A stretch of 47,348 bases of DNA from an uncultured Acidimicrobiales bacterium (GCA_902805665.1 CADCTB010000177.1:1-47348); one strand, 5' to 3'; positions 18,297-27,172 are shown, counted from the stretch's first letter. Numbers and translations are program-made. Notes: a model not told the origin generated them from the letters alone.

Positions 18297-19714
18297 GGGA
18301 GCTGGAGCGATTTGGTCTCGAGGTAGGCCTCGAGGCCGTGGCGACCGAGCTCCCGGCCGTATCCCGACTGCTTGAAGCCACCGAACGGGGCGAGCAGGTT
18401 GAACCCGCCGCCGTTGACGTCGACCATGCCGGCCCGCAGCCGGCGGGCCACCCCTAGGGCCCGCTCCCGGTCCGCCGAGAACACCCCGGCCGAGAGCCCG
18501 TAGATGGTGTCGTTGGCCAGGCGGACGGCGTCGTCCTCGCCGTCGTAGGGAAGCACGGCCAGCACCGGCCCGAACACCTCCTCCCGGGCGACGGTCATCC
18601 CGGGCTCCACGCCCGCGAAGACGGTCGGGCTCACGAACCACCCGCGGTCGAGGCCGTCCGGCTGGTGGGATCCCCCCGCCACCAGCGTCGCCCCTTCGTC
18701 GACACCGCCCTGAATGGCGGCCCGCACCCGCTCCCGGTGCGCGCCCGTGGCCACGGGACCGAGGGTGGTCGAGGGGTTCAGCGGGTCTCCCAGGACGTAC
18801 GACGCGACCACATCGGCGGCGAGCTCGGCCGCCTGGTCGTGCATGTGGCGGGGGACCAGCAGCCGGCTCCAGGCGATGCAGGTCTGCCCCGAGTTCAGCA
18901 TGCACTGGCGCACCGCCGAGTTGACCGCCTCGGACAGGTCGGCGTCGTCGAGCACCACGCTCGGCGACTTGCCGCTGAGCTCGAGCGTCACCCGCTTGAT
19001 GCTCTGGGCCGCGAGCGCAGCCACTTTGCGGCCCGCGGTCGTGGAGCCGGTGAAGGAGACGACGTCGACCTCCGGGTGGGCCACCAGCGCCTCGCCGGCG
19101 GCCGACCCCCGCCCCGTGACCAGGTTGAGGACGCCGGGCGGCAGGCCGGCCTCCTCCGCCGCCTCGGCCAGCAGGAAGGCCGAGAGGGGAGCGACCTCGC
19201 TGGGCTTGAGCACGACGGTGCAGCCGGCGGCGAGGGCGGGGGCGACCTTGGCCACCGCCTGGTGCAGCGGGTAGTTCCAAGGCGTGATGGCGGCCACCAC
19301 CCCCGCCGCCTCCCGCACCACCAGCGAGCTGCCGATCCGCTCCTCGAACACCACCTCACGGAGGATCGACCCGTAGGAGCCCATCACCAAGGCCGGAAGG
19401 GCGCCCTGGATCACGGTGGCCATGGAGAGCGGCATGCCGACCTCCTGGGCCACCACAGTGCCCACCTCCGGCACCAGGGCGCTCAGGGCTTCGCCCAGCC
19501 GCTCCACCACCTTTGCCCGCTCGTCGACCGAGGTGCGCGACCACTCGTCGAACGCAGCCCGGGCCGCGGTCGCGGCGCGGTCGACGTCGACCGGACCGCC
19601 GTCGGGCACCGATCCCATGACCTCCTCGGTGGCCGCGTTGCCGACTTCGATCACCCCGTCGCCCGCCGGCGGCACCCAGGAGCCGCCGATGAAGAGGGCG
19701 TCGCGGACGATCAT
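18293..19714 (-). CDS. NAD(P)-dependent aldehyde dehydrogenase
   Basis: A 473-residue member of the aldehyde dehydrogenase superfamily that oxidises aldehydes to acids. Visible signatures are [37 protein letters not shown], the general base Glu245 (LELSGKSP) and the catalytic Cys279 (NSGQTC). Length is normal. The gene ends with a 4-nt overlap on the AlkA-like gene, so the two are made together. The aldehyde cannot be predicted. Confidence 0.95.
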   Translation of the reverse strand: MIVRDALFIGGSWVPPAGDGVIEVGNAATEEVMGSVPDGGPVDVDRAATAARAAFDEWSRTSVDERAKVVERLGEALSALVPEVGTVVAQEVGMPLSMATVIQGALPALVMGSYGSILREVVFEERIGSSLVVREAAGVVAAITPWNYPLHQAVAKVAPALAAGCTVVLKPSEVAPLSAFLLAEAAEEAGLPPGVLNLVTGRGSAAGEALVAHPEVDVVSFTGSTTAGRKVAALAAQSIKRVTLELSGKSPSVVLDDADLSEAVNSAVRQCMLNSGQTCIAWSRLLVPRHMHDQAAELAADVVASYVLGDPLNPSTTLGPVATGAHRERVRAAIQGGVDEGATLVAGGSHQPDGLDRGWFVSPTVFAGVEPGMTVAREEVFGPVLAVLPYDGEDDAVRLANDTIYGLSAGVFSADRERALGVARRLRAGMVDVNGGGFNLLAPFGGFKQSGYGRELGRHGLEAYLETKSLQLP

Positions 19715-19732
19715 GGCTCCGAGAGTACGGGG

Positions 19733-20788
19733 TCAGTCCGGGTAGACGTCGATCTCGGTGGCCTTGACCGATACCCAGACGGGCCCTCCCTCGGCCAGCC
19801 GCAGGTCGGCGGCGCCGGCGGGCGTGAGCTCGGCGACGATGCACGGCGTCCCGTGGACCTGGACGCGGACCCGGTCGCCCTCCAGGTGCAGGCCCGTGGC
19901 CTCCCCCGGCCACGCGTTGCGGGCACTGCCTTCCGGCCTGCTGCGGTGGACGGTCACGGCCCGGGGGTGGACGAGGGCAAACGCCGGTCCGCGCACAGCG
20001 GTGGCCACCGTGAGCTGCGAGCCGTCCCCGAGCACGAGGTGGCGACCCTCGGCCCGGCCGCGGAAGAGGTTGAGCCCCGCCAGCTGGGCCACCCACGCCG
20101 AGCGGGGTCGGGTGGTGACCTCGGCGATCGGACCCTCCTGGCTGACCCTTCCCTGCTCGATGACGACCAGGCGATCGGCGAGCGCCATCGCATCGACCGG
20201 GTCGTGGGTGACGAGGACTCGGACCGCGGGCGAGCCGGCCAGCTGCTCACGGAGCACCCGCCGCAGCGGTGCCTTGGCGCTCACGTCGACGGCGGACAGC
20301 GGCTCGTCGAGGAGCAGGAGCGCTGGTTCGGTGGCCAGCGCCCGGGCGAGGGCCACCCGCTGGGCCTGGCCCCCCGAGAGCGCGGCCGGACGGCTGTCCC
20401 GGTGGGTGCCGTCCAGGCCGACCCTCTCGAGCCAGGTATCGGCGCGGCGACGGGCGTCGGTCCGCCCGGTGCCTCGGGCCCGGATGCCGTAGGCGACGTT
20501 GTCCAGGGCGCTGAGGTGAGGGAACAGGAGCGTGTCCTGGAACATCACCGACACCGGGCGCTGCTCGGGCTCGACGTGGGCGCCGGCCGCGACGTCGTCG
20601 AGCACCACGTCGTTCAGCACGACCCGGCCCCGATCGAGACGGACAAGGCCCGCGAGCGCACGCAGCAGGGTCGACTTCCCCGACCCGTTGGGGCCGACGA
20701 CAGCGACGACCTCGTCGGGCGGGGTACGCATCGCCACGTCGAGCTCGAGCGAGCCCAGCCTCAGGCCCACGTCGGCCGTGAGGGTCAC
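19733..20788 (-). CDS. modC: Molybdate ABC transporter ATP-binding protein ModC
   Basis: A 351-residue ATPase subunit. Walker A GPNGSGKS (32-39), signature LSGGQAQRVALARAL, Walker B ALLLLDEPLSAVD and the H-loop LVTHD are all intact. The C-terminal part (about 230-351) includes a TOBE-like domain (AWPGEATGLHLEGDRVRVQVHG) found in ModC. It powers molybdate (or tungstate) uptake. The GTG at 20788 overlaps the modB stop (GTGA, 20785-20788). It is the last gene of the mod operon, 18 bp before the dehydrogenase gene. Confidence 0.92.
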   Translation of the reverse strand: MTLTADVGLRLGSLELDVAMRTPPDEVVAVVGPNGSGKSTLLRALAGLVRLDRGRVVLNDVVLDDVAAGAHVEPEQRPVSVMFQDTLLFPHLSALDNVAYGIRARGTGRTDARRRADTWLERVGLDGTHRDSRPAALSGGQAQRVALARALATEPALLLLDEPLSAVDVSAKAPLRRVLREQLAGSPAVRVLVTHDPVDAMALADRLVVIEQGRVSQEGPIAEVTTRPRSAWVAQLAGLNLFRGRAEGRHLVLGDGSQLTVATAVRGPAFALVHPRAVTVHRSRPEGSARNAWPGEATGLHLEGDRVRVQVHGTPCIVAELTPAGAADLRLAEGGPVWVSVKATEIDVYPD

Positions 20789-21564
20789 GGGCCTCCCGCG
20801 CCCAACCAGCGGCCGCGGAGCACCACGAGGACGGTGAGGGAGACGGCCAGCAGGACCACCGACAGGGCGACCGCAGCCTCCGGGCGGCTCTGCAGGCCCG
20901 CGTAGATGGCCGTCGGCAGCGTGCGGGTGCGGCCGGGCAGGCTGCCGGCGAAGGTGATCGTGGCCCCGAACTCGCCGAGGGCCCGGGCCCAGGACAGGGC
21001 GGCGCCGGCCACGAGCGACGGCCCGATCAGGGGCAGGGTGACCGTCCGGAAGCGGTGCCACGGGCGGGCGCCGAGGGTGGCTGCTGCGTCCTCGTAGCGC
21101 CGGTCCAGCTGGCGCAGCCCGGCCTCGGTGGCGACCACCAGGAACGGCATGGCCACGAAGGCCTGGGCCAGGACCACGCCCTGGATGGTGAAGGGCAGTG
21201 GGAAGCCGGGGAGGGACCCCAGCCGGGCGCCGAGCAGGCCCCGCCGGCCGAAGATCGCCAGGAGGCCGACCCCGCCCACCACCGGGGGCAGCACCATGGG
21301 GAGCGTCACCAGGGCGCGAAGCAGCGAGCGCCCGGGGAACGCCACCCGGGCCAGCACCCACGCCAGGGGCACGCCGAGCACGACGGCCACCGCGAGCGCG
21401 CCCAACGAGCACACGACCGAGAGGCGCAGAGCCTCTTGGGCCTCCGACGTGGCCAGCTCCGTGGCGAGCGTCGACCACGGAACCCGCACCAGCAGTCCGG
21501 CGAGCGGCAGCACCATGAGGGCCACGGCCGCAGTGGCGGCCAGCGGCACCGCGGCCTTCCTCAC
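20785..21564 (-). CDS. modB: Molybdate ABC transporter permease ModB
   Basis: A 259-residue permease with about five or six membrane helices. The EAA loop is EDAAATLGARPWHRFRTVTLPL, which contacts ModC, and ALGEFGATITFAG is the typical ModB segment after it. The start is a GTG at 21564 overlapping the modA stop (GTGA). A longer frame upstream is antiparallel shadow over modA and is rejected. Confidence 0.93.
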   Translation of the reverse strand: MRKAAVPLAATAAVALMVLPLAGLLVRVPWSTLATELATSEAQEALRLSVVCSLGALAVAVVLGVPLAWVLARVAFPGRSLLRALVTLPMVLPPVVGGVGLLAIFGRRGLLGARLGSLPGFPLPFTIQGVVLAQAFVAMPFLVVATEAGLRQLDRRYEDAAATLGARPWHRFRTVTLPLIGPSLVAGAALSWARALGEFGATITFAGSLPGRTRTLPTAIYAGLQSRPEAAVALSVVLLAVSLTVLVVLRGRWLGAGGP

Positions 21565-22274
21565 GGGAGTAGGAAGCCGCGGGCTGAGAGGGCGGCCCGG
21601 CCGGGCTGGCCCAGGAGCCGGTCGACGAACGCCTCGGCGGCGGCGCGGTCGGTCGAGGCGCGCACCACGGCCACGGGAAAGGTGGCCACCACGTTCGAGG
21701 CGTCGGGAATGGCCACTGCGGATCCGGCGGCCACGTCGGTCGTGTAGACGATGCCGGCATCTGCCTCGCCCGCAGCGACCTTGCGGGCCACGGCCTTGAC
21801 GTCGAGCTCGAGCGACACGGGCCGCACCCGGACCCCCGCCCGCTCCAGGACCTGGCGGGCGTACCGCCCGGCGGGCACCGCAGGGTCGGCGAGGACGACC
21901 TTGAGGCCGTCCCGGGCCAGGTCGGCGAGCCCCTGGATGCGCTCGGGGTTTCCGGAGCGGACGGCGATGGTCAGCCGGTTGGCGGCGAAGGTCCTCGGAG
22001 TGTTGACCAAGCCGGCTCGGGCCAGCCGGTCCATGGCGTCGGGGTCCGCGGTGGCCACCACGTCCACCGGTGCTCCCGCCCCGACCTGGGCCACCAGTTG
22101 CTGCGAGCCGGCGAAGCTGAAGGTCACGGCGGCGCCCCGTCCGAGGTCCTCGAACGCCTCGGTGAGGGAGGCGGCGGCGAGCACCGTGATCCGAGGGCCG
22201 GAGGGCGTCGACGCGCCGGCGCTGCACGCCGTCGCCAGCGTGGCGGCGAGGAGGGCGGCGACCGTCCTCCTCAC
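21561..22274 (-). CDS. modA: Molybdate-binding lipoprotein ModA
   Basis: A 237-residue substrate-binding protein with lipobox ATAC (Cys17), anchored outside the membrane. The ITVLAAASLTEAFEDLG opening, FSFAGSQQLVAQV and DVVATADPDAM are ModA signatures, and the serines of AAAS and AGSQ would bind the oxyanion. The GTG at 22274 overlaps the stop of the regulator (GTGA). The pattern GIVYTTDV is also typical. Confidence 0.93.
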   Translation of the reverse strand: MRRTVAALLAATLATACSAGASTPSGPRITVLAAASLTEAFEDLGRGAAVTFSFAGSQQLVAQVGAGAPVDVVATADPDAMDRLARAGLVNTPRTFAANRLTIAVRSGNPERIQGLADLARDGLKVVLADPAVPAGRYARQVLERAGVRVRPVSLELDVKAVARKVAAGEADAGIVYTTDVAAGSAVAIPDASNVVATFPVAVVRASTDRAAAEAFVDRLLGQPGRAALSARGFLLP

Positions 22275-22672
22275 GGCTTGGCCGGCAGCTCGACGACGAC
22301 GTTGGTGGCCTTGATCGACGCGACCGCGAGCATTCCGGGCGCCAGGCCGAGATCGTCGACCGCCTCCCGGCTCAGGAGCGAGACGATCCGGTGCGGCCCG
22401 GCCTGAAGCTCGACCTGGGCCATGACCGTGTCCTTGACCACCCGGGTGACGATGCCGGTGAAGCGGTTGCGGGCCGAGGCCGACACCACCCCGCCGGAGG
22501 GGGGCTCGACTGCGAGCGTGCGGGCGAGCTCGGCGAGGGCCACACCGTCGATCAGCCGCCGCCCGCCGGCGCTGCGGGTGGTGGCCAGCCGGCCGGCATC
22601 GGCCCAGCGGCGCAGCGTGTCGGTGCTGACGCCGAGCAGCTCGGCCGCCTGGCCCATCTGGAAGGTCGGCAC
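22271..22672 (-). CDS. HTH-TOBE regulator of the mod operon
   Basis: A 133-residue protein with an excisionase/MerR-type helix-turn-helix (QAAELLGVSTDTLRRWADAGRL, residues about 8-29, and GGRRLIDG) joined to a molybdenum-binding TOBE (Mop) domain (about 68-130, SARNRFTGIVTRVV...VASIKATNVVVEL). The combination indicates a molybdate-sensing regulator that also may store the ion. It is the first gene of the operon and overlaps modA by GTGA. The GTG at 22672 lies 6 nt behind the box TACCAT, so the mRNA is probably leaderless. Confidence 0.85.
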   Translation of the reverse strand: MPTFQMGQAAELLGVSTDTLRRWADAGRLATTRSAGGRRLIDGVALAELARTLAVEPPSGGVVSASARNRFTGIVTRVVKDTVMAQVELQAGPHRIVSLLSREAVDDLGLAPGMLAVASIKATNVVVELPAKP

Positions 22673-22678
22673 GGGCGG

Positions 22679-22684
22679 ATGGTA
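22679..22684 (-). promoter_or_regulatory. TANNNT -10 box of the mod operon (leaderless type)
   Basis: On the minus strand TACCAT is followed by 6 nt and then the GTG start of the HTH-TOBE gene. No Shine-Dalgarno sequence is present, so transcription probably starts at the start codon. Confidence 0.55.
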
Positions 22685-22779
22685 CCCCGCAAACGCAAGC
22701 TCCGCCGGCTATTAGATCCGCAGATGCGGCCTGTAGCGCGGTCGGCTGCGTACTGACGTCTTGCTGACGGTCGACTTCG

Positions 22780-22785
22780 TAGGAT
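22780..22785 (+). promoter_or_regulatory. TANNNT -10 box before the sialidase-fold gene
   Basis: TAGGAT lies 8 nt before the ATG at 22794. No Shine-Dalgarno sequence fits in the gap, which suggests a leaderless or nearly leaderless mRNA. Confidence 0.5.
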
Positions 22786-22793
22786 GACCGGCG

Positions 22794-24224
22794 ATGAGCT
22801 TCCTACGCCGCCCCGTCGTCCTCATGGTGCTCGGATTCGTCTTCCTCGCGCTGGGCGGGATCGCCTTCGCCTCACGCGACACGAAGAAGGTCGACTCGGC
22901 CGACGCCACGCGATGCGAGTTCCCACCGTGCCGGGCGTCGGCCAACCCGGTGCCGGCCCGGGGCTACGAGGGGGCCTACGTGGCCGCCGACCCGGCCGAT
23001 CCCGACCACGTCGTGGTGTCCGACGCCAACGTCCTCGAGACCCGCTGTGGGTTCCACACCACCTTCGACCGCGGCAAGGACTGGATCGACGGCTTCTACG
23101 ACCTCCCGCCCGGCTACACGGGCTGCCGGATCAACGGGCCCTCGGGTGGCCACGTGGCCAGCGGCAGCGTGGCGATGGGCAGCGGAGGGAAGGTCTACAG
23201 CGTCTTCGGGTCCGCCCACGCCGACGACGAGCGGCGGGAGAGCGTGCTGGTGGCCACGTCGAACGACGGCGGTCGGAGCTTCGGCCCGGCCAAGGTGGCG
23301 ATCCGGCCCACCGCTCCCGAGATCGGGCTCGGTCGGCCGCTCATGACCGTGGTGCCGGGGAACAACGGGCCCGACACCGTCCTGCTCTCAGCCTGGACGT
23401 GCCACCCGGCAGCTCAGCCCGGCGCCGCCGGAGGTACGCAGTGCGACGGGGCGATCTTCGCCCGCTCCGACGACGGAGGACAGACCTATTCGGACCCGGT
23501 CGTCGTGAACGACCCGCCCGCGGGGCAGAACCCCTCGCAGCCGGCGATGGACCGTGACGGCGTCGTCTACATGACCTTCCAGCGGCGGTTCAGCGACGGG
23601 CCGGTCGAGCTCTACCTGGCCAAGTCCACCGACGGCGGCAAGACCTTCGCCCACAGCGTGCTCGACCGCCAGATCCAGATCGGCCAGCAGTACGACCCGG
23701 CCAAGCTCATCGCCGACCCGCTCACCGGGAACCTCTACACCGTCTGGGCCGACTCCCGCACGGGGCGGTTCCAGATCTTCTTCCGGAAGTCTCTGGACAA
23801 GGGGGTCAGCTGGGGGGAGCGGTCGGTGCTGCTGGCACCCGACAGGGCGGCCACCGGGGCCAGCCGGTCGCCCTCGATGTCGCTGGCGCCCAACGGGCGC
23901 ATCGACATCGTCTACTACCACACGTCCCCCGACCCGGAGGCCCAGGTCTTCGACGAGGTCTACTGGACCTACTCCACCGACGCGGGCGAGAACTTCATCG
24001 CCCGCCAGGTCAACGAGGCCCCCATCGACCGGGGCAAGGGCTACTCCGGCCCGCTCGGTGCCCTTGGCCAGTTGGGCAACCACTATCCGCCGGGCGTCGC
24101 CTCGGTCGACGCGGCCGCCTACGTGGTGTGGAGCGACACCCGTGAGGCCAACCCCGTCACCAACTCCCAGGACGTCCTGCTCCGCAGGATGCCGGTCCTG
24201 GGGGCCGGGGCGTTGCCGCCGTAG
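22794..24224 (+). CDS. Secreted or membrane-anchored sialidase-fold (Asp-box) protein
   Basis: A 476-residue protein with an N-terminal hydrophobic helix (VVLMVLGFVFLALGGIAFA, 8-26) that acts as signal or anchor. The rest is a beta-propeller with repeated Asp boxes: TSNDGGRSF, RSDDGGQTY, KSTDGGKTF, KSLDKGVSW and YSTDAGENF. Blades include DPLTGNLYTVWADSRTG, the form seen in bacterial exo-alpha-sialidase-like proteins. Cys pairs near the front (RCEFPPC, ETRC...TGC) could form disulfides outside the cell. A sialidase activity is not established. Confidence 0.83.
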   Translation: MSFLRRPVVLMVLGFVFLALGGIAFASRDTKKVDSADATRCEFPPCRASANPVPARGYEGAYVAADPADPDHVVVSDANVLETRCGFHTTFDRGKDWIDGFYDLPPGYTGCRINGPSGGHVASGSVAMGSGGKVYSVFGSAHADDERRESVLVATSNDGGRSFGPAKVAIRPTAPEIGLGRPLMTVVPGNNGPDTVLLSAWTCHPAAQPGAAGGTQCDGAIFARSDDGGQTYSDPVVVNDPPAGQNPSQPAMDRDGVVYMTFQRRFSDGPVELYLAKSTDGGKTFAHSVLDRQIQIGQQYDPAKLIADPLTGNLYTVWADSRTGRFQIFFRKSLDKGVSWGERSVLLAPDRAATGASRSPSMSLAPNGRIDIVYYHTSPDPEAQVFDEVYWTYSTDAGENFIARQVNEAPIDRGKGYSGPLGALGQLGNHYPPGVASVDAAAYVVWSDTREANPVTNSQDVLLRRMPVLGAGALPP

Positions 24225-24231
24225 GGGCGAG

Positions 24232-25017
24232 CTATCGCTGATGTCCTGGGCAGCTCCAGGTGGTTCGTCCGCCGACCGTCCGCCGGACGAGGGGCGTGCC
24301 GTCTCTCGGGCACATGCCACCGGCGTGACGTTCGACCTGCAGGTCGCCCGTGTGCGAGCCGCCTTGGGCGATGAGGTCGGCGAGGGTGCCCACCAGGTGC
24401 TCGTGGAGCCGGGCCACCTCGCTGGGCGAGAGTGTGCCGGCTGGGCGGCTGGGGTCGAGGCCGGCCCGCCACAGGATCTCGTCGGCGGCCAGGTTGCCGA
24501 CCCCTGCGAGCCGGGCCTGGTCGAGCAGGCGCGCCTTCAGCGGCGCCTGGCTCCGGCCCAGCGCCTGGGTCAGGTCCTCGGCGGTGATCGTGAGGGCGTC
24601 GGGCCCCAGACGGTCCTCTGACGGCGCCAGCTCGACCCCGCCCAACCGGCGGGGGTCGCGGATACGCATGTCGCCACCATCGGCGAAGCGGACACCGAAC
24701 CGGTCCCAGCGCTCGAGGTCCTGGTTGGAGCTGTACAGCAGCTCGTCGACGCCCGCCGTCCCGTCCACCAGCAGACGCCCGCTCATGCCGAAGCGCAGCC
24801 CCAGCACCGGCCCGTCCTTGTCGGTGTCCAGAAGGAGGAGCTTGCCCAGGCGCCGGGCGTCGACGAACCGCCGGCCGACCAGCGCATCGGTGAGCGTGTC
24901 GGCGTCGAGCCCGCCCCGCAGGTACCAGGCGTCCGGCGCCACCACCTCCGCCACCCGCCGCCCGAGCGCACGCGTCGCCAACCGCCGGTAGGCGTCGACT
25001 TCAGCAAGCTCAGGCAC
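24232..25017 (-). CDS. Fpg/Nei-family DNA glycosylase
   Basis: A 261-residue base-excision enzyme. After removal of the initiator residue, Pro2 would be the catalytic nucleophile and Glu3 the acid (PELAEV), so I choose the GTG at 25017 rather than an ATG 30 bp upstream. Other signs are the conserved FGMSGRLL, RFGVRF and the H2TH motif ARLAGVGNLAADEILWRAG. The C-terminal zinc finger is altered: MCPRDG and WSCPGHQ give Cys-Asp and Cys-His in place of four cysteines. TACGGT sits 6 nt before the GTG, so the message is probably leaderless. Confidence 0.92.
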   Translation of the reverse strand: MPELAEVDAYRRLATRALGRRVAEVVAPDAWYLRGGLDADTLTDALVGRRFVDARRLGKLLLLDTDKDGPVLGLRFGMSGRLLVDGTAGVDELLYSSNQDLERWDRFGVRFADGGDMRIRDPRRLGGVELAPSEDRLGPDALTITAEDLTQALGRSQAPLKARLLDQARLAGVGNLAADEILWRAGLDPSRPAGTLSPSEVARLHEHLVGTLADLIAQGGSHTGDLQVERHAGGMCPRDGTPLVRRTVGGRTTWSCPGHQR

Positions 25018-25023
25018 CGGCCG

Positions 25024-25029
25024 ACCGTA
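25024..25029 (-). promoter_or_regulatory. TANNNT -10 box of the Fpg/Nei gene (leaderless type)
   Basis: On the minus strand TACGGT is separated by 6 nt from the GTG at 25017. The 5'-terminal position of the start codon also supports this start, which exposes the catalytic proline. Confidence 0.55.
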
Positions 25030-25118
25030 CCCCTGCGTTCTGGACACTCAGGAGCGCCAGAAACATACCGTTTCAGTACAGAGAACGGGCTGTCGCACCC
25101 TTCTGATGTACTGGGTCC

Positions 25119-26021
25119 GTGGATCTCGACCGGAACCTGCGAGCGCTGGCCGAACGCCAGCACGGTGTGATCACCCGGCGCCAAGCGCAGGAGCTGGGCG
25201 CGAGCCGCCATCACCTTCGACGACGGACCGCGTCTTCCGACTGGGAGCCGGTGACATCGAAGGTGATCCGGTTGGTCGGCACCCAGCGGACATTCCGCCA
25301 GCGCGCCATGGCGGCCGCGTTGGATGCCGGTCCGGGCGCTGCCGTGTCCCACGAGACGGCGGCCGCCCTCTGGCGTCTGCCGGGATTCCTGCCCGGTCCA
25401 CTCCACGTCAGCCGGGCGGTGGGCCGGTCGGGAAGCATGTGCTCGCTCGCAACAGTCCACCGCACGTGTCACCTGCCCGACGGCCACCTCTGCACGGTCC
25501 AAGGCGTGGCCGTCACCACGGTCGCTCGCACGATCTTCGACCTTGCAGGCGTGCTCCATCCCGGGCGGACGGAGCGGGCGTTCGACAACGCCCTGGCCCG
25601 GGGCCTCACCACCGTCCGGGCGGTCCGAGAGGTGGTTGCGGTGTTGTCCACCCGCGGGCGGGCGGGGAGCGCAGTCATGCGGCAGCTGCTGGCCGCCCGC
25701 GTGGACGGGTACGTCGCCCCCGAGAGCGGGCTCGAGGCCAGGTTCCTTTCGATCGTGCAGGCGGCCGGTCTCCCGCTGCCCGTGCGCCAGCGCGATGTCG
25801 GCGGCGAGGAGTGGATCGGTCGGGTCGACTTCCTGTACCCGGACGAAAGGCTGGTCGTCGAGATCGACAGCGACCTGCACCACAGCACGCTCTCGGACGA
25901 GGCGGCCGACGCCATTCGGGACAGGGCACTGCACGAGGCGGGGTACCGGGTGGTCCGCATCGGCGAGCAGCTGGTCTGGCACCGGCCGCAGGAGGTGGTG
26001 AGGCGAGTTCTAGCGTCCTGA
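25119..26021 (+). CDS. AbiEi-type HTH plus DUF559 endonuclease-like protein
   Basis: A 300-residue protein. Residues 5-52 form a winged helix like that of type IV toxin-antitoxin AbiEi antitoxins (LAERQHGVITRRQAQELG, then a V-x-R-L-V-G strand). The C-terminal domain (about 200-300) looks like the DUF559/Vsr restriction-endonuclease fold, with Glu206, Asp237 (GRVDFLYPD) and Glu248-x-Asp250 (VVEIDSD) as a likely metal site and YRVVRI as the closing strand. Such proteins are frequent and usually solitary in Actinobacteria. No AbiEii toxin is adjacent. Start GTG at 25119. Its biological role is unknown. Confidence 0.82.
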   Translation: MDLDRNLRALAERQHGVITRRQAQELGASRHHLRRRTASSDWEPVTSKVIRLVGTQRTFRQRAMAAALDAGPGAAVSHETAAALWRLPGFLPGPLHVSRAVGRSGSMCSLATVHRTCHLPDGHLCTVQGVAVTTVARTIFDLAGVLHPGRTERAFDNALARGLTTVRAVREVVAVLSTRGRAGSAVMRQLLAARVDGYVAPESGLEARFLSIVQAAGLPLPVRQRDVGGEEWIGRVDFLYPDERLVVEIDSDLHHSTLSDEAADAIRDRALHEAGYRVVRIGEQLVWHRPQEVVRRVLAS

Positions 26022-26028
26022 GCGCCCC

Positions 26029-26034
26029 TACAGT
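26029..26034 (+). promoter_or_regulatory. TANNNT -10 box of the FrhB-like/selenoprotein operon
   Basis: TACAGT lies 7 nt before the ATG at 26042. It begins only 8 bp after the stop of the previous gene, and no Shine-Dalgarno sequence is visible, so a leaderless message is likely. Confidence 0.55.
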
Positions 26035-26041
26035 GGTCGGG

Positions 26042-27172
26042 ATGCCCCGGGAAGTCCTGCAGTGGAAGCACCTCTACTCCGAGGTGGTCACGTCCGGCCT
26101 GTGCACAGGCTGTGCCGGGTGTGTCGTGGCCTGCCCCCACGACGTCCTCGGCTACGACGACAGGGAGGGGGTCTACAAGCCCTTCCACCTGGAGGAGGAG
26201 CTCGGGCCGGACAACTGCATCCACGGCGAGAAGGGCTGCACCTCGTGCACCCGGGCCTGCCCGCGCTTCCGCGGCTGGGAGACCGAGATCGACACCCACC
26301 TCTTCGGCCGGCCCCGCAACGCCGAGGAGGTCGACGGGGTCTCCAAGGACATCATCCTGGCCCGGGCGGCCGACCCCAAGATCAACGAGATCGGCCAGGA
26401 CGGCGGGCTGGTGTCGGCCATCCTCATCTGGGCCCTGGAGCACGGCTACATCGACGCCGCCCTCGTCTCCTACCTGGAGGGCGACGGCACGTCGTGGAAG
26501 GCCATCCCCGGCGTGGCCAAGACCCCCGAAGAGATCCTCGCCGCCGCAGGTAGCCGTTACACGTACTCGGCCAACACCATGGCCTACGCCCAGGCGGTGG
26601 AGGGCGGGGCCGAGAAGCTGGCCCTGGTCGGCATGAGCTGCATGTCGTCGGTCCCCCCCGTCATGACCGTCCGCAAGGCGGGGAAGCCGGCCCGGCGGTT
26701 CGTGCTCAACATCGGTCTCCTGTGCTCCAAGACCTTCGACGACGCCATCTTCGAGGAGCTCTTCGAGGCCAAGTACGGCCTCCGCAAGCAGGACATGGTC
26801 AAGATGAACATCAAGGGCGTCTTCCAGATCTGGATGCGCGACGGCAGCTACCACGAGGTGCCGCTCAAGGAGTGCCACGCCTGGACCCGCGAGGGCTGCA
26901 AGCTCTGCCCGGACTTCGCAGCCGAGCACGCCGACATCTCCACCGGCGGTATCGGGGCGTTCAACGACTGGACGCTGACGATCATCCGCACCGACATCGG
27001 CAGGGAGATCATGGTGAAGATGCTGCAGGACGGCACCATCGAAGGCCGCCCGGGCGACGACGACCCCGGCGCCATCGCCCTGCTGCGGAAGCTGTCGGTG
27101 AAGTCCCGGAAGCGCTGGCCGGAGACAGCCGTGCCCGCCCCCCGCCTCATGCCTGCTCCAGTAAAGAAATGA
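26042..27172 (+). CDS. F420 hydrogenase/dehydrogenase beta-subunit family protein (FrhB-like)
   Basis: A 376-residue iron-sulfur flavoprotein. The front has two cysteine clusters: Cys21, 24, 27, 31 (LCTGCAGCVVAC) and Cys59, 66, 69, 73 (C-x6-C-x2-C-x3-C in IHGEKGCTSCTRACP), enough for two [4Fe-4S] centres. The FrhB core follows: GQDGGLVSAILIWALEHGYID, VGMSCMSSVPP, LNIGLLCSKTF and CKLCPDFAAEHADISTGGIG. FrhB proteins bind FAD and exchange electrons with coenzyme F420, so the cell probably makes F420. No hydrogenase subunits are nearby. Its TGA overlaps the ATG of the DsbA-like gene (27169-27172). Confidence 0.92.
   Translation: MPREVLQWKHLYSEVVTSGLCTGCAGCVVACPHDVLGYDDREGVYKPFHLEEELGPDNCIHGEKGCTSCTRACPRFRGWETEIDTHLFGRPRNAEEVDGVSKDIILARAADPKINEIGQDGGLVSAILIWALEHGYIDAALVSYLEGDGTSWKAIPGVAKTPEEILAAAGSRYTYSANTMAYAQAVEGGAEKLALVGMSCMSSVPPVMTVRKAGKPARRFVLNIGLLCSKTFDDAIFEELFEAKYGLRKQDMVKMNIKGVFQIWMRDGSYHEVPLKECHAWTREGCKLCPDFAAEHADISTGGIGAFNDWTLTIIRTDIGREIMVKMLQDGTIEGRPGDDDPGAIALLRKLSVKSRKRWPETAVPAPRLMPAPVKK

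Noticed and set aside
18665-20905. Very long plus-strand frame opposite the dehydrogenase and modC
   Set aside because: It crosses two real genes and their boundary, is Arg/His/Gly-rich, and shows no domain. It is a codon-bias shadow.
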